Assembly: GCF_021532275.1 (NCBI RefSeq)
Contig: NZ_JACBOT010000024.1
Span: 62,001 to 126,000 of the forward strand
Length of the DNA stretch: 64,000 bases
Source of the DNA: Brevibacterium sp. UCMA 11754
GTDB taxonomy: Bacteria > Actinomycetota > Actinomycetes > Actinomycetales > Brevibacteriaceae
Reading direction: 5' to 3'
Below, piece after piece: positions 17,584 to 34,855 of the stretch; the first letter of the stretch is position 1, and the number at the start of each line of letters is the position of its first letter. A program made the translations under genes and the position numbers. The notes beneath the pieces were generated by a model. The model ran no database searches. It saw nothing but the letters and a program-made list of their open reading frames with translations, and was not told where the DNA came from.

Positions 17584-19380
17584 TCACTCGGATGACGTCG
17601 GAGCCTGCGGTTGCTTCTTGGCACTGCCGGTCCTGCTGGCGAGAGTGCCATGACGCCCTTTCTGCTTACCCTCATCGGTGATGTAGGGGTCACGGAACTC
17701 CGGCGCCGGCTCAACCGCTTCAGGCGCGGTGACGACCTCTTCCTCATCGTCGTACTCGTGACCGAAGACGTCATCATCGTCGGCTCTGCGCTCGACTTCC
17801 TCGGGTGGGAGAACCTTTTTCCATTTGCGCATTCGCACTCGTGGCAGTTCACCTGCATCTTCGCGCAGTGCACGCATGAGGGCGTAGATCTGGAAGTACG
17901 CGATGACGAAGAAGGGCAGCCCGACGAGAATGATCGTCGACTGCAGTGCCTCGAGTCCGCCCGAACCGGAGAAGACGAGCAGGGCTGCGGTGACGACTGC
18001 AACGGAGACCGCCCAGAATATGCGCTGGCCCAACGGATTGAAGTCTTCGTGACCGTTGTTCATGGTGTCCACCACCAGCGCAGCAGAGTCCACCGAGGTG
18101 ACGAAGAAGATGATCACAAGGATGATCGCAATCACCGATACTGGCCCCGCGAGCGGATAGTGATCAAGGAAGGCGAAGAGGGCTCCTGGGATGTCTCCCT
18201 CTCCGACAACCCGATCGACGAGGCCACCACCCTTGTTGAACTCGATGTCGAAGGATGCGTAGCCGAAGACTCCGAACCAGAGGATGGAGAAGGCCGAGGG
18301 AACGGCGAGGACTCCGATGACGAACTGTCGGATCGTGCGACCACGGGAGATTCGGGCGATGAAGATGCCGACGAAGGGCGACCAGGTGATCGTCCACGCC
18401 CAGTAGAAGACCGTCCACGTATTCTGCCAGCCGGTATCGGCGAACGTATCGTTCCACAGTGCCAGCTCTGGAAGAGTCTGAACGTAGGTGCCCAATGACT
18501 CGAAGATGCCGCGGGCCATGAACAGAGTCGGCCCCAGAACGATGATGAAGATCAGCAGCAGCACCGCCATGACGATGTTGATGTTCGACAGAACTTTGAT
18601 GCCCTTGTCCAGGCCCAATGACACGGAGATGGTTGCCAGGCCGCAGACGACACCGATGATGATCAGCTGCCAGAGGGCATTCTCTGGAATTCCGATGATC
18701 TGTGCCAGACCACCGTTGATCTGCAGAGTGCCGAGACCGATAGATACCGCAATGCCGAATACCGTGCCGATAATGGCGACGACGTCGATGAACTTACCGA
18801 TGGGACCGTGGATCTTCTCACCAAGAATCGGTTGGAAGATGGAGCTCACACGCGGCGGAAGGTTTCTCTTGTGGATGAAGTAGGCGAAGCACAGAGCCGG
18901 GAGAGTGAAGATCGTCCAGGTATGCAGGGTGAAGTGGTAGTAGGTGAAGTTCATAGCGTCCGTCGCCGCTTCAACGGTGCCAGGTTCGATGCCAAGTGAG
19001 GCTCGCGGCGGATCACCGAAGTGGCTGACTGGTTCTGCTACTCCCCAGAACATGAGGATCGAACCGATGCCAGCAGCGAACAACATGGCGAACCAGGCAC
19101 CGTTCGAGTGCTCCGGCTCTTCATTGTCCGGACCGAGCTTGGCCCGGCCGTACCGCGATGCGGCAATGTAGATGAGAAAGACCAAGAAGACGGTGACACC
19201 GAGGATGTAGAACCAACCGAGGTTCGTCAGCAACCAGTCCGAAGCTGCAGAGACCCCAGTGTCAAGAGCGTCGGTGAAGAAGATGGTAGCAAGTACGAAC
19301 AGGACAATGACCGCGGCTGATGAAAAGAATATCGCCGGATTCGTCCGGAGTCTGAGGGCATCGTGCAGACGGTTGAGCAT
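17584..19380 (-). CDS. BCCT-family betaine/choline/carnitine transporter
   Basis: This 598-residue protein has about 12 membrane segments and the BCCT signature region (TVFYWAWTITWSPFVGIFIARISRGRTIRQFV). An early glycine-rich segment (MLFAAGIGSILMFWGVAEP) is also typical. These carriers import betaine or choline with sodium or protons. Next to betBA, choline or betaine uptake is the natural role. The cytoplasmic C-terminal tail of about 90 residues is charged and acidic (RRADDDDVFGHEYDDEEEV), and in relatives such tails sense osmotic stress. It is transcribed convergently to the bet operon. Confidence 0.92.
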   Translation of the reverse strand: MLNRLHDALRLRTNPAIFFSSAAVIVLFVLATIFFTDALDTGVSAASDWLLTNLGWFYILGVTVFLVFLIYIAASRYGRAKLGPDNEEPEHSNGAWFAMLFAAGIGSILMFWGVAEPVSHFGDPPRASLGIEPGTVEAATDAMNFTYYHFTLHTWTIFTLPALCFAYFIHKRNLPPRVSSIFQPILGEKIHGPIGKFIDVVAIIGTVFGIAVSIGLGTLQINGGLAQIIGIPENALWQLIIIGVVCGLATISVSLGLDKGIKVLSNINIVMAVLLLIFIIVLGPTLFMARGIFESLGTYVQTLPELALWNDTFADTGWQNTWTVFYWAWTITWSPFVGIFIARISRGRTIRQFVIGVLAVPSAFSILWFGVFGYASFDIEFNKGGGLVDRVVGEGDIPGALFAFLDHYPLAGPVSVIAIILVIIFFVTSVDSAALVVDTMNNGHEDFNPLGQRIFWAVSVAVVTAALLVFSGSGGLEALQSTIILVGLPFFVIAYFQIYALMRALREDAGELPRVRMRKWKKVLPPEEVERRADDDDVFGHEYDDEEEVVTAPEAVEPAPEFRDPYITDEGKQKGRHGTLASRTGSAKKQPQAPTSSE

Positions 19381-19626
19381 GAGCGGTACCTTCCTATGTT
19401 AAGTCACCACCACACTACCCAACCAGTGACGATGTGGGTGCGATCACGGTCGGAAAGGTTCTGCATTGTTGCTCGATGGGCTGCGCACCATCCACTCACC
19501 CGATGCAATGACGATCTGCGCCACCTCAACGTGAATATGAAAAACGGGGGCCATCCCGCAACACACGAGACAACCCCAACACAACCCCACGCACATGAAA
19601 ACACACAAGGCCATGAATACGAGAAA
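19381..19626. other. Intergenic region between BCCT gene and rRNA terminators
   Basis: No gene is supported here. It contains the upstream region of the BCCT gene and A/C-rich sequence running into the terminators of the rRNA operon. Confidence 0.5.
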
Positions 19627-19657
19627 GGGGCCACCCCACCAAACATGGAATGACCCC
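19627..19657 (-). terminator. Second terminator of the rRNA operon
   Basis: On the minus strand GGGGTCATTCC pairs with GGGGTGGCCCC using several G-T wobbles (11 pairs), followed by TTTCT. It stands about 60 bases beyond the 5S gene and backs up the first terminator. Confidence 0.65.
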
Positions 19658-19673
19658 TCACCACACACAAGAA

Positions 19674-19700
19674 GGCCACCCCGTCAACGACAGGATGGCC
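19674..19700 (-). terminator. First terminator of the rRNA operon
   Basis: On the minus strand GGCCATCCTGTC pairs with GACGGGGTGGCC around a 3-base loop, followed by TTCTTGTG. It begins 18 bases after the 5S 3' end. Confidence 0.75.
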
Positions 19701-19718
19701 TCCCCATTTTAAAGAATA

Positions 19719-19838
19719 TTGCGGCAGTCACTTACTCTCCCACAACCACCAAGTTGCAGTACCATCAGCGCGAATGGGCTTAGCTACCGGGATCGGAACG
19801 GTTAACCGGGCGTTTCCCCACCACTATCACCACCGCAA
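19719..19838 (-). rRNA. rrf: 5S ribosomal RNA
   Basis: About 120 bases on the minus strand hold the 5S core (GTGGGGAAACGCCCGG and GATCCCGGTAGCTAAGC). The two ends, TTGCGGTGGT and ACTGCCGCAA, pair as the terminal stem, which sets the limits used here. Confidence 0.93.
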
Positions 19839-19998
19839 AACCACACGAACCACCACCACCCCAAGCAACCAAATGCTCAAAGAGTGTAGTAGCAGTCCAA
19901 GAACCGTACAGCGAACGCGAACACCATCATGCAACATGACCCGTTAAGCCTTATAAAACCCGTAAACGTTACTCCCACACACCAACCAACAAAATGGT

Positions 19999-25081
<5,083 letters not shown>

Positions 25082-25622
25082 AAATTATGTTACGAATGAA
25101 TCCCAGCAAGACAGCCAACCAACGGTCACGGGGTGACCGCGGTCAACTTAAAAATTTCATGTCCACACACGCTGGCGTCACCACCCCGGCGAGGGGGTAG
25201 GAACATGTGTGTGAACATGTGATTGTCTTACCAGAAAAACAATGTTTCTGGCATCACTATCTGTTCAAACAAATACGCTATTGGATTCTCAAACCACACA
25301 CACTCACCCGTCACCACACACCATCAATTAATGGAGGCGTACACCGGGGGTGTCAGTTTCAATTTTTGTTGTCACACCCTGTCCAATAACCAACCAACCT
25401 AAACTGTGTTTGTGCTGGTCATACCGGGTGAAAACTGTTCTCGAAGAGTTCGTTTTCTGCGGGGCAACGAGATACAACTCTAGACCAGGCCGTGACGCTC
25501 GTGCAACTCGAAACCGGAAAACTCAGCGTGACGCCCGTCACCAGGCACGATGCGACAGCCTCGTCCCCCGGAATACCGGGGATCGAGGGCTGCGCGAGGC
25601 CCACAAGACAGTGCGCCGACGA
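25082..25622 (-). promoter_or_regulatory. Leader and promoter region of the rRNA operon
   Basis: This gene-free stretch of about 540 bases lies upstream of the 16S gene. It contains the 16S processing arm, the antitermination-like motif at 25276-25295, and an AT-rich zone at about 25330-25460 where promoters are expected, though I could not fix a clear -35/-10 pair. Near the far end, a CCCCGG-N4-CCGGGG hairpin (25566-25581) follows the yccF stop and may end that transcript. Confidence 0.6.
25276..25295 (-). promoter_or_regulatory. rRNA antitermination-like motif in the 16S leader
   Basis: GGTTTGAGAATCCAATAGCG on the minus strand matches the conserved actinobacterial leader motif GTTTGAGAACTCAATAGTGT closely. 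It lies about 195 bases before 16S. Confidence 0.65.
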
Positions 25623-26024
25623 TCAGGCTCCGCGGTAGCCCGGCATGAGGGAGTCGCTGTCGACGATCTGCTTGCCCAATGGCATGAGAGACACGGGGAT
25701 GAGTTTGATGTTCGCCCACCCCAGGGGAATGCCGATGATCGAGACGAAGAGCGGGATCGAGGTCACCACGTGCCCGATGGCCAGCCAGATGCCGGCGACG
25801 ATCACCCAGATGATGTTGCCCAACGTCGTTGCAATACCTGCCGGCCTGGTTTCGATGACCTCACGGCCGAAGGGCCAGAGAGCATAGTTGCCGATCCGGA
25901 AGGAGGCGATTCCCCAGGGGATGGTGACGATGAGGATGCAGCAGATGATGCCGGCGAGGTAGTAGCCGAGTGCCAGCCACAGTCCGCTGAAGATGAACCA
26001 GATGATGTTGAGCAGCGTGCGCAT
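25623..26024 (-). CDS. yccF: YccF-family inner membrane protein
   Basis: This 133-residue protein consists of two similar halves. Each has a membrane hairpin and an IPxG-containing segment (TIPWGIASFRIGNYALWPFG and IIGIPLGWANIKLIPVSLMPLG). This is the DUF307/YccF pattern. The function of the family is unknown. It lies between tyrS and the rRNA operon, on the same strand. Confidence 0.88.
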   Translation of the reverse strand: MRTLLNIIWFIFSGLWLALGYYLAGIICCILIVTIPWGIASFRIGNYALWPFGREVIETRPAGIATTLGNIIWVIVAGIWLAIGHVVTSIPLFVSIIGIPLGWANIKLIPVSLMPLGKQIVDSDSLMPGYRGA

Positions 26025-26268
26025 GTTCTCCTCGTTTCGACGATGTTCTCTTTCCAGTCTCGGTCACTGCCCGCGCTGATGCCATGAGGCTGTCCAGATA
26101 TCTCACGAATGACATCCCCCAGAGCTTCGAACTACCGAAGTCTCAACCCGCCAGCCCGAGTACCGATACAAGTGAATGGCTTGTCATCGACGATAACAAG
26201 CAGTTCGCTTGTACATTGCAGCTCACCGTCGTCTCCGGTGCTTTCAATGTGTCGATGGTGAATACGAC

Positions 26269-26305
26269 GACACCGTGCCCTCGAATCGATCAAGGACACG
26301 GTGTC
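26269..26305 (-). terminator. Hairpin after tyrS
   Basis: GACACCGTG pairs perfectly with CACGGTGTC around a 19-base interval, 18 bases after the tyrS stop. No T-run follows, so the call is tentative. Confidence 0.45.
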
Positions 26306-26322
26306 GGCGGCAGTCACGCAGC

Positions 26323-27609
26323 TCAGCTGATGATGTCAACTGCCCCCAGGGTCTTCTTTCCCCGACGCAGGAGGATCACTCCTCCGCCTTCGGTGGGGAG
26401 CACCTCGGCAGGGGTCAGTGTCTGGTCGTCACCGGTGACCTTGACGTTGTTGACGTAGGCGCCGCCGTCCTTGATGGCTCGACGTGCCTCACCCTTGGAC
26501 TTCACGATGCCGGCAGTCACGAAGGCATCGACAACGGGCACGCCCTCAGCCAACTGCGTCGAGCTGACATCGCCTCGAGGCAGCTCGGATGTCGCAGCCC
26601 CCAGAGTGGAGGCGTCGAGGCTGGCAAGCTCTCCCCCACCGAACAGGGCAGAGGCCGCTGCGATCGCCTGCTCGTACTTCTCCTTGCCGTGGACCAAAGT
26701 CGTCACGTCCTCGGCCAGCACCTTCTGTGCCAGACGGGTGTGTGGTGCCGCGGTGAACTCGGCCTCGATCTCCCCAATCTCCTCGAGGGACCGGAAGGAG
26801 AACACCTTGAGGTACTTCACGACGTCGCGGTCATCAGCATTGAGCCAGAACTGGCTGAACGCGTATGGGCTGGTCAGGCTCTCGTCCAACCACACGGTGC
26901 CGGACTCGGTCTTGCCGAACTTGGTGCCGTCGGCCTTGGTGATCAGCGGTGTGGCCAGGGCATGGACACTGTGCTGTTCGACGCGACGGATGAGATCAAC
27001 GCCCGAGGTCAGGTTGCCCCACTGGTCGGAGCCACCGGTCTGCAGGGAGCAGCCGTAGCGGCGGTGGAGTTCGAGGTAGTCGTTGCCCTGCAGCACCTGG
27101 TACGAGAACTCGGTGAATGAGATTCCTGCTTCGCTGTTGAGGCGAGCCGAGACCGATTCCTTGGCCAGCATCCGGTTCATCGGGAAGTGCTTGCCGATGT
27201 CGCGGAGGAAATCGATGGCCGACATCTCGGAGGTCCACTCATAGTTGTTCACGACCTGGGCGGCGTTCGGGCCGCTGAAGTCGAGGAACTTCTCGACCTG
27301 GGCTCGGATCTTTTCCAACCATTCCTCGACGACCTCGCGCGGGTTGAGCGTGCGCTCTCCCGACATGCGGGGGTCACCGATGAGCCCGGTTGCTCCGCCG
27401 ACGAGGGCCAGGGGGTTATGTCCTGCCTTCTGCAGACGCGCGGCGGTGATCAGCTGGACCAGGTTGCCCATGTGCAGGCTGGGCGCGGTGGGATCGAAAC
27501 CGACATAATAGGTCAGCGATTCCTCATTGAGAGCCTTCTGCAGGGCGGCTTCGTCGGTTGAAACCGAGACGAGGCCACGGGCCTTGAGTTCACTGAAGAT
27601 GTCGGTCAC
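26323..27609 (-). CDS. tyrS: Tyrosyl-tRNA synthetase
   Basis: This 428-residue class I synthetase has an HIGH-type motif (PSLHMGNLVQLI), the tyrosine-site region (YQVLQGNDYLELHRRYGCSLQTGGSDQWGN), a KFGKT-type signature loop (DGTKFGKTESGTVW) and a C-terminal S4 RNA-binding domain (EARRAIKDGGAYVNNVKV). It charges tRNA-Tyr. In mycobacteria tyrS lies close to the TPR-HAD-tlyA operon; here it is more than 13 kb away, with the bet and rRNA loci in between. Confidence 0.97.
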   Translation of the reverse strand: MTDIFSELKARGLVSVSTDEAALQKALNEESLTYYVGFDPTAPSLHMGNLVQLITAARLQKAGHNPLALVGGATGLIGDPRMSGERTLNPREVVEEWLEKIRAQVEKFLDFSGPNAAQVVNNYEWTSEMSAIDFLRDIGKHFPMNRMLAKESVSARLNSEAGISFTEFSYQVLQGNDYLELHRRYGCSLQTGGSDQWGNLTSGVDLIRRVEQHSVHALATPLITKADGTKFGKTESGTVWLDESLTSPYAFSQFWLNADDRDVVKYLKVFSFRSLEEIGEIEAEFTAAPHTRLAQKVLAEDVTTLVHGKEKYEQAIAAASALFGGGELASLDASTLGAATSELPRGDVSSTQLAEGVPVVDAFVTAGIVKSKGEARRAIKDGGAYVNNVKVTGDDQTLTPAEVLPTEGGGVILLRRGKKTLGAVDIIS

Positions 27610-27689
27610 TTCGGTCCTTTCAGATGTGTATGAAGTGTCGGCGAGAAGCCGACGAAGTCAATTCTAAGGGGTGTTCTGAGCTAGTCCCT

Positions 27690-27725
27690 CACACCTGGGC
27701 GCACCGGCACACCTGGGCGCACCGG
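27690..27725. repeat. Perfect 18-bp tandem duplication
   Basis: CACACCTGGGCGCACCGG occurs twice in direct succession (27690-27707 and 27708-27725), between the toxin stop and the start of tyrS. Confidence 0.9.
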
Positions 27726-27733
27726 AATCTTTT

Positions 27734-27991
27734 TCAGCGATACACTTCACGTCGATGCCCGACGCGCAACACCAGTACGAGAAGTTCTCCGTCGTATACG
27801 TCGTAGATGATCCTGTAATCGCCGACCCGAATCCGAAGTTCCCCGTCACCGCCCTTGAGCTGAATACTCCCCTGTGGACGAGGATCCTCGGCCAATTGAC
27901 CGATCGCCGCCAGCAACCTCCGCGCTACAGGCTGATCGAGCTTGCGCAGCGTCTTCGCCGCCGATGAGACGTAAGTGATCGAGTAGCCCAT
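27734..27991 (-). CDS. RelE/ParE-superfamily toxin
   Basis: This 85-residue protein has the RelE-family layout: a helix pair (SAAKTLRKLDQPVARRLLAAIGQLAEDP) followed by beta strands with conserved basic residues (GELRIRVGDYRIIYDVYDGELLVLVLRVGHRREVYR). RelE toxins cleave mRNA at the ribosome. It lies 9 bases after the antitoxin gene and on the same strand. Confidence 0.92.
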   Translation of the reverse strand: MGYSITYVSSAAKTLRKLDQPVARRLLAAIGQLAEDPRPQGSIQLKGGDGELRIRVGDYRIIYDVYDGELLVLVLRVGHRREVYR

Positions 27992-28000
27992 CGAGGAAGC

Positions 28001-28246
28001 TCAGATGCCAATCTCTCGGACGAGGTCCTCGTGAGTGACTCGTTCGGACTCATCACGCGCCGCAGCGGCAGATCGAATATCAGCCTGATCCTCCAATGCC
28101 TGCAGAGCACGGTCATAGAAATCCGGAGACACGACGACGGCACGACGACCCGCCCCGCGCGAGGTGATCTCGACGGGCTCGCGCTGCGCAGCGGCAATGT
28201 AGTTACTCTGCTGATTGCGGAACTGGGATAACGTCACTGAACTCAT
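28001..28246 (-). CDS. Phd/YefM-type antitoxin
   Basis: This protein of about 81 residues starts MSSVTLSQFRNQQSNYIAAAQ and contains VEITSRGAGRRAVVVSPDFYDRA, the DNA-binding N-terminal pattern of Phd/YefM antitoxins. The acidic C-terminus should wrap the toxin. I chose the ATG at 28244-28246, directly downstream of the palindromic operator; a longer frame upstream has no family character. There is no clear Shine-Dalgarno sequence, so the mRNA may be leaderless. Confidence 0.88.
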   Translation of the reverse strand: MSSVTLSQFRNQQSNYIAAAQREPVEITSRGAGRRAVVVSPDFYDRALQALEDQADIRSAAAARDESERVTHEDLVREIGI

Positions 28247-28253
28247 AACACCA

Positions 28254-28279
28254 GCGTACAACTTGTACAAGTTGTACGC
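28254..28279. promoter_or_regulatory. Perfect 26-bp palindromic operator of the toxin-antitoxin pair
   Basis: The half-site GCGTACAACTTGT is followed by its exact reverse complement. On the minus strand TTGCGT, 17 bases and TACGCT frame the palindrome as possible -35 and -10 boxes, with the antitoxin ATG 7 bases further on. Binding here would block the promoter, the usual autorepression by antitoxin-toxin complexes. Confidence 0.8.
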
Positions 28280-28328
28280 AATGCTCGACAGTGTCCCTGA
28301 ATTCGTGCTTCTTCGTAAAGAAGTACGC

Positions 28329-31464
<3,136 letters not shown>

Positions 31465-31468
31465 GTGT

Positions 31469-32686
31469 TCAGCCGTGCAGCAGTCCGGGCAGGGCGGTCA
31501 GGAACGGTGCGAGATCGTCTTTCGTGATGATCAGCGGTGGTGCCAGGCGCAGGCGTCCGGGTGCGACGGGGTTGATGATGAACCCGGCCTCGAGAGCGCG
31601 GGCGGCGATCGCCTTCTCATCGAGGCCCTCGGCCAGTTCGAGGCCCAGTAGCAGTCCGGTGCCGGTGACCTTCTCGATTCCGTCGATGGTCAGCAGCTGT
31701 TCGCTCAGCCAGGCTCCAGTGTCGCGGGTGTGGTCGAGTAGGTTCTCGGCATCGATGGTTTCGAGGACGGCCAGTCCGGCCGCGCAGGCGATGGGGTTTC
31801 CGCCGAAGGTGGTCCCGTGCTGTCCGGCCTCGAGGAGTTTGGTGTTGGCATCGCCGACGGTGATGGTGGCCCCGATCGGCATGCCTCCGCCCAGGCCCTT
31901 CGCCGAGGTGATGATGTCCGGGACGACGCCTTCGCCGATCTCCGGGTTCTGGTAGGCGAACCACGATCCGGTCCTGGCCACACCGGACTGGACCTCGTCG
32001 AGGACGAGGAGGGCCCCTGCCTCTCGGGTGAGCTCACGGACCTTGGTGAGATAGCCGGCCGGGTGCTGCCGGACTCCGACCTCGCCCTGTACGGGTTCGA
32101 TGAAGACGGCGGCAGTGGTGTCGTTGATGGCGGCGGCGAGCGCGTCGGCGTCCCCGTAGGGAATATGGACGACGCCGGGCACTCCGGGTGCGAAGGGTTC
32201 GCGGTAGGCGGCCTTGGCCGTCAGCGCGAGCGCGCCCATGGTCCGGCCGTGGAAGGCACCCTCGATGGCGATGATGATCGGGCGTGATCCACCCCCAGCG
32301 CGGCGGGCCATCTTGAAGGCGGCCTCATTGGCTTCGGCGCCGGAGTTCGAGAAGAACACGGCCGAACCGCTGGGCAGGTCGAGGACCTCGTGAAGTTTTT
32401 CAGCGAGCGCGATCTGCGGTGGTGAGGTGAAGAAGTTCGAAATGTGGCCCAGGGTCGACGCCTGCTCGGTGATGGCCTTGACCCAAGCGGGGTGGCAGTG
32501 ACCGAGCGCGTTGACGGCAATGCCGGCCAGCAGGTCGAGGTATTCCTTGCCCGAGGCGTCCCACGCGTGCACGCCCGCTCCGCGGACGAGGTCGAGCTGG
32601 GGTGAGCCGAAGACCGGTGAGAGGACCCTGGAGAAGTCATCGCGCCAGGTCTGCGCCTGGTCTGTCACAGCGTTTGTCTCATTCAT
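31469..32686 (-). CDS. argD: Acetylornithine aminotransferase
   Basis: This 405-residue class III aminotransferase has the PLP lysine in [15 protein letters not shown] and the aspartate segment [15 protein letters not shown]. It converts N-acetylglutamate semialdehyde to acetylornithine. I chose the ATG at 32684-32686 because GGAGGAG precedes it; an upstream start would add a basic run inside argB. It overlaps the end of argB by 8 bases. Confidence 0.95.
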   Translation of the reverse strand: MNETNAVTDQAQTWRDDFSRVLSPVFGSPQLDLVRGAGVHAWDASGKEYLDLLAGIAVNALGHCHPAWVKAITEQASTLGHISNFFTSPPQIALAEKLHEVLDLPSGSAVFFSNSGAEANEAAFKMARRAGGGSRPIIIAIEGAFHGRTMGALALTAKAAYREPFAPGVPGVVHIPYGDADALAAAINDTTAAVFIEPVQGEVGVRQHPAGYLTKVRELTREAGALLVLDEVQSGVARTGSWFAYQNPEIGEGVVPDIITSAKGLGGGMPIGATITVGDANTKLLEAGQHGTTFGGNPIACAAGLAVLETIDAENLLDHTRDTGAWLSEQLLTIDGIEKVTGTGLLLGLELAEGLDEKAIAARALEAGFIINPVAPGRLRLAPPLIITKDDLAPFLTALPGLLHG

Positions 32687-33680
32687 CGTTCGTCTCCTCC
32701 GTGCTTGTCTCGTGTCCCTCACCCTTGTGCCCGTCACCCAGTGGTGCGGGTTCGACGACGGTGTCTTCGACCATGGTGCCGATGCCCTCGGAGGTGAAGA
32801 CCTCGAGGAGAAGCGAGTGCGCCATGCGGCCGTCGATGATGTGGGCCTGCTGCACCCCGTGCTCGATGGCCTCGAGTGCCGCGGTCATCTTCGGGATCAT
32901 GCCGGCGTCGAGGCTGGGCAGCAGTTCGCGCAGCTTCTTCGGTCCTATGCGCGAGATCAGGCTCGAGGTGTCGGGCCAGTTGGCGTAGAGGCCTGGCACA
33001 TCGGTGAGCATGATCAGCTTGTCGGCACGCAAGGCTTTCGCGACGGCGGAGGCGGCGAGGTCGGCGTTGATGTTCAGCGGCTTGCCTGCTTCACCGTCGA
33101 TCTCCGAGGCGATCGAGCAGATGACGGGCACCCGTCCGGCATCGAGGAGCTCGGTGAGCACTGTGGTGTTGACTTCGGCGATCTCGCCCACCCGGCCGAG
33201 GTCGATGACTTCACCGTCCACCTCGGCGTGGGTCTTGTTGGCCAACAGCAGGTCCGCGTCCTCACCGGAGAGCCCGATCGCGGCGTTGCCGTTCTGGTTG
33301 ATGCGGGAGACGATGTCGCGGTTGACCTGGCCGGAGAGGACCATGCGGATGACCTCGGCCGCTTCTTCGCTGGTGACTCTCTGTCCGGCCTTGAACTCGC
33401 TTTGAATACCCAAGCGAGCCAGCATCTTCGTGATCTGGGGTCCGCCGCCGTGGACGACGACTGGTCGGATGCCCGCGAAGCGCAAGAACGCGATGTCATC
33501 GGCGAAGGACTGCTGCAGCTCCGGGGAGATCATCGCGTTGCCGCCGTACTTGATGACGATCGTGGCACCGGCGAAGGTCTTGATCCACGGCAGCGCCTCG
33601 GTCAGGGCCTCGGCCTTGACCTGGGCGGCGGCGAGCCGGGCGGCCGTTGACTTCGTGGACATGTCGTGTGGGTTGCTCAT
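32679..33680 (-). CDS. argB: Acetylglutamate kinase
   Basis: This 333-residue amino-acid kinase has the N-terminal phosphate loop ([10 protein letters not shown]), the acetylglutamate-binding region ([20 protein letters not shown]) and the conserved [15 protein letters not shown] segment. It phosphorylates N-acetylglutamate and in actinobacteria is usually feedback-inhibited by arginine. A charged C-terminal tail of about 35 residues ([20 protein letters not shown]) extends beyond the catalytic core. It overlaps argJ by 4 bases and argD by 8. Confidence 0.95.
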   Translation of the reverse strand: MSNPHDMSTKSTAARLAAAQVKAEALTEALPWIKTFAGATIVIKYGGNAMISPELQQSFADDIAFLRFAGIRPVVVHGGGPQITKMLARLGIQSEFKAGQRVTSEEAAEVIRMVLSGQVNRDIVSRINQNGNAAIGLSGEDADLLLANKTHAEVDGEVIDLGRVGEIAEVNTTVLTELLDAGRVPVICSIASEIDGEAGKPLNINADLAASAVAKALRADKLIMLTDVPGLYANWPDTSSLISRIGPKKLRELLPSLDAGMIPKMTAALEAIEHGVQQAHIIDGRMAHSLLLEVFTSEGIGTMVEDTVVEPAPLGDGHKGEGHETSTEETNDE

Positions 33681-34855
33681 GTGGAGTAGGCGCTGTTCTC
33701 TTCGACGTAATCGTGGGTGAGGTCCGAGGTCCAGACCGTGGCGGTGTGATCTCCTGCGTGGAGGTCGATGACGACGTCGACGTTGCGCCCGAATTCGACC
33801 TTCTCTGGGTCCTCATAGGGGCCAGAGGCCCGGCACACCTCGGTGCCGTTGATGATCACGTCGATGGCCGTGGGGTCGAAGGTCGCCGAGGTGGTTCCCA
33901 CCTGGGCAACAACACGTCCCCAGTTCGGATCCTGACCGAAGATCGCTGCCTTGAACAGGGCCGAACGTGACACGGAGCGGGAGACCTCGACGGCCTCGGC
34001 TTCACTGGCCGCACCCTGCGTGGTGATGGCGATGTCGTGGTGGGCGCCTTCGGCGTCGACGTGGAGCTGGTGCATGAGGTCGAGGCAGAGTTCGCGCAGC
34101 AGGTTCGTGAACTCATCTGTATCGACTGCCGCGTCGTGGGCGCCGGAGGACATGAGGATGACGGTGTCATTCGTCGACATACACCCGTCGGTGTCGAGGC
34201 GATCGAAGCTCTGACTCGTCGAGGCCCGCAGAGCCTGATCGAGCACGGCCTGGTCGACCTTCGCGTCGGTGGTGATGACGACGAGCATGGTGGCCAGGCC
34301 CGGGGCGAGCATTCCTGCGCCCTTGGCCATGCCGCCGATCGTGTACCCGCTGCTGCCTTCGCGGGTGGCGGTCTTGGCGACGGTGTCGGTGGTCATGATC
34401 GCTTCGGCGGCGTGCTCGCCACCGGTCACCGTGTCCTCGGCTGCTGCCACGAGTGGCGGGAGGTGGTCGATGATGGTGTCGCGGAAATCCTGGCCGCCGA
34501 CGCCGATGAGTCCGGTCGAGCAGACGAGAACGTCTTCGGTCGCTGTTGCAGTGCCGGCCTCGGTGAGGAGATCGGCAGTGGTCTGGGCCGTCAGCGTGGT
34601 CGTCTCATACCCGAAGTCGCCGGTGTAGCAGTTGGCTCCCCCGGAGTTGAGGACGACGGCGCGGGCCTGACCGTTCGCGGATACCTTCTGGGACCACAGG
34701 ACGGGGTTGGCCTTGCAGCGGTTCGAAGTGTAGACGGCGGCGACGGCAGTGTCGGGGCCGGTGTTGATGACGAGCGAGAGGTCTTTGGTCCCGCTGGGTT
34801 TGAGTCCGGCGGTCAGGCCGGCGGCTGTGAAGCCGAGTGGTGCGGTCACGCTCAT
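33677..34855 (-). CDS. argJ: Bifunctional ornithine acetyltransferase/acetylglutamate synthase
   Basis: This 392-residue ArgJ has the self-cleavage region [18 protein letters not shown], in which the conserved threonine becomes the catalytic N-terminus of the beta chain. It recycles the acetyl group from acetylornithine to glutamate. It overlaps argC by 4 bases and argB by 4. Confidence 0.95.
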   Translation of the reverse strand: MSVTAPLGFTAAGLTAGLKPSGTKDLSLVINTGPDTAVAAVYTSNRCKANPVLWSQKVSANGQARAVVLNSGGANCYTGDFGYETTTLTAQTTADLLTEAGTATATEDVLVCSTGLIGVGGQDFRDTIIDHLPPLVAAAEDTVTGGEHAAEAIMTTDTVAKTATREGSSGYTIGGMAKGAGMLAPGLATMLVVITTDAKVDQAVLDQALRASTSQSFDRLDTDGCMSTNDTVILMSSGAHDAAVDTDEFTNLLRELCLDLMHQLHVDAEGAHHDIAITTQGAASEAEAVEVSRSVSRSALFKAAIFGQDPNWGRVVAQVGTTSATFDPTAIDVIINGTEVCRASGPYEDPEKVEFGRNVDVVIDLHAGDHTATVWTSDLTHDYVEENSAYST

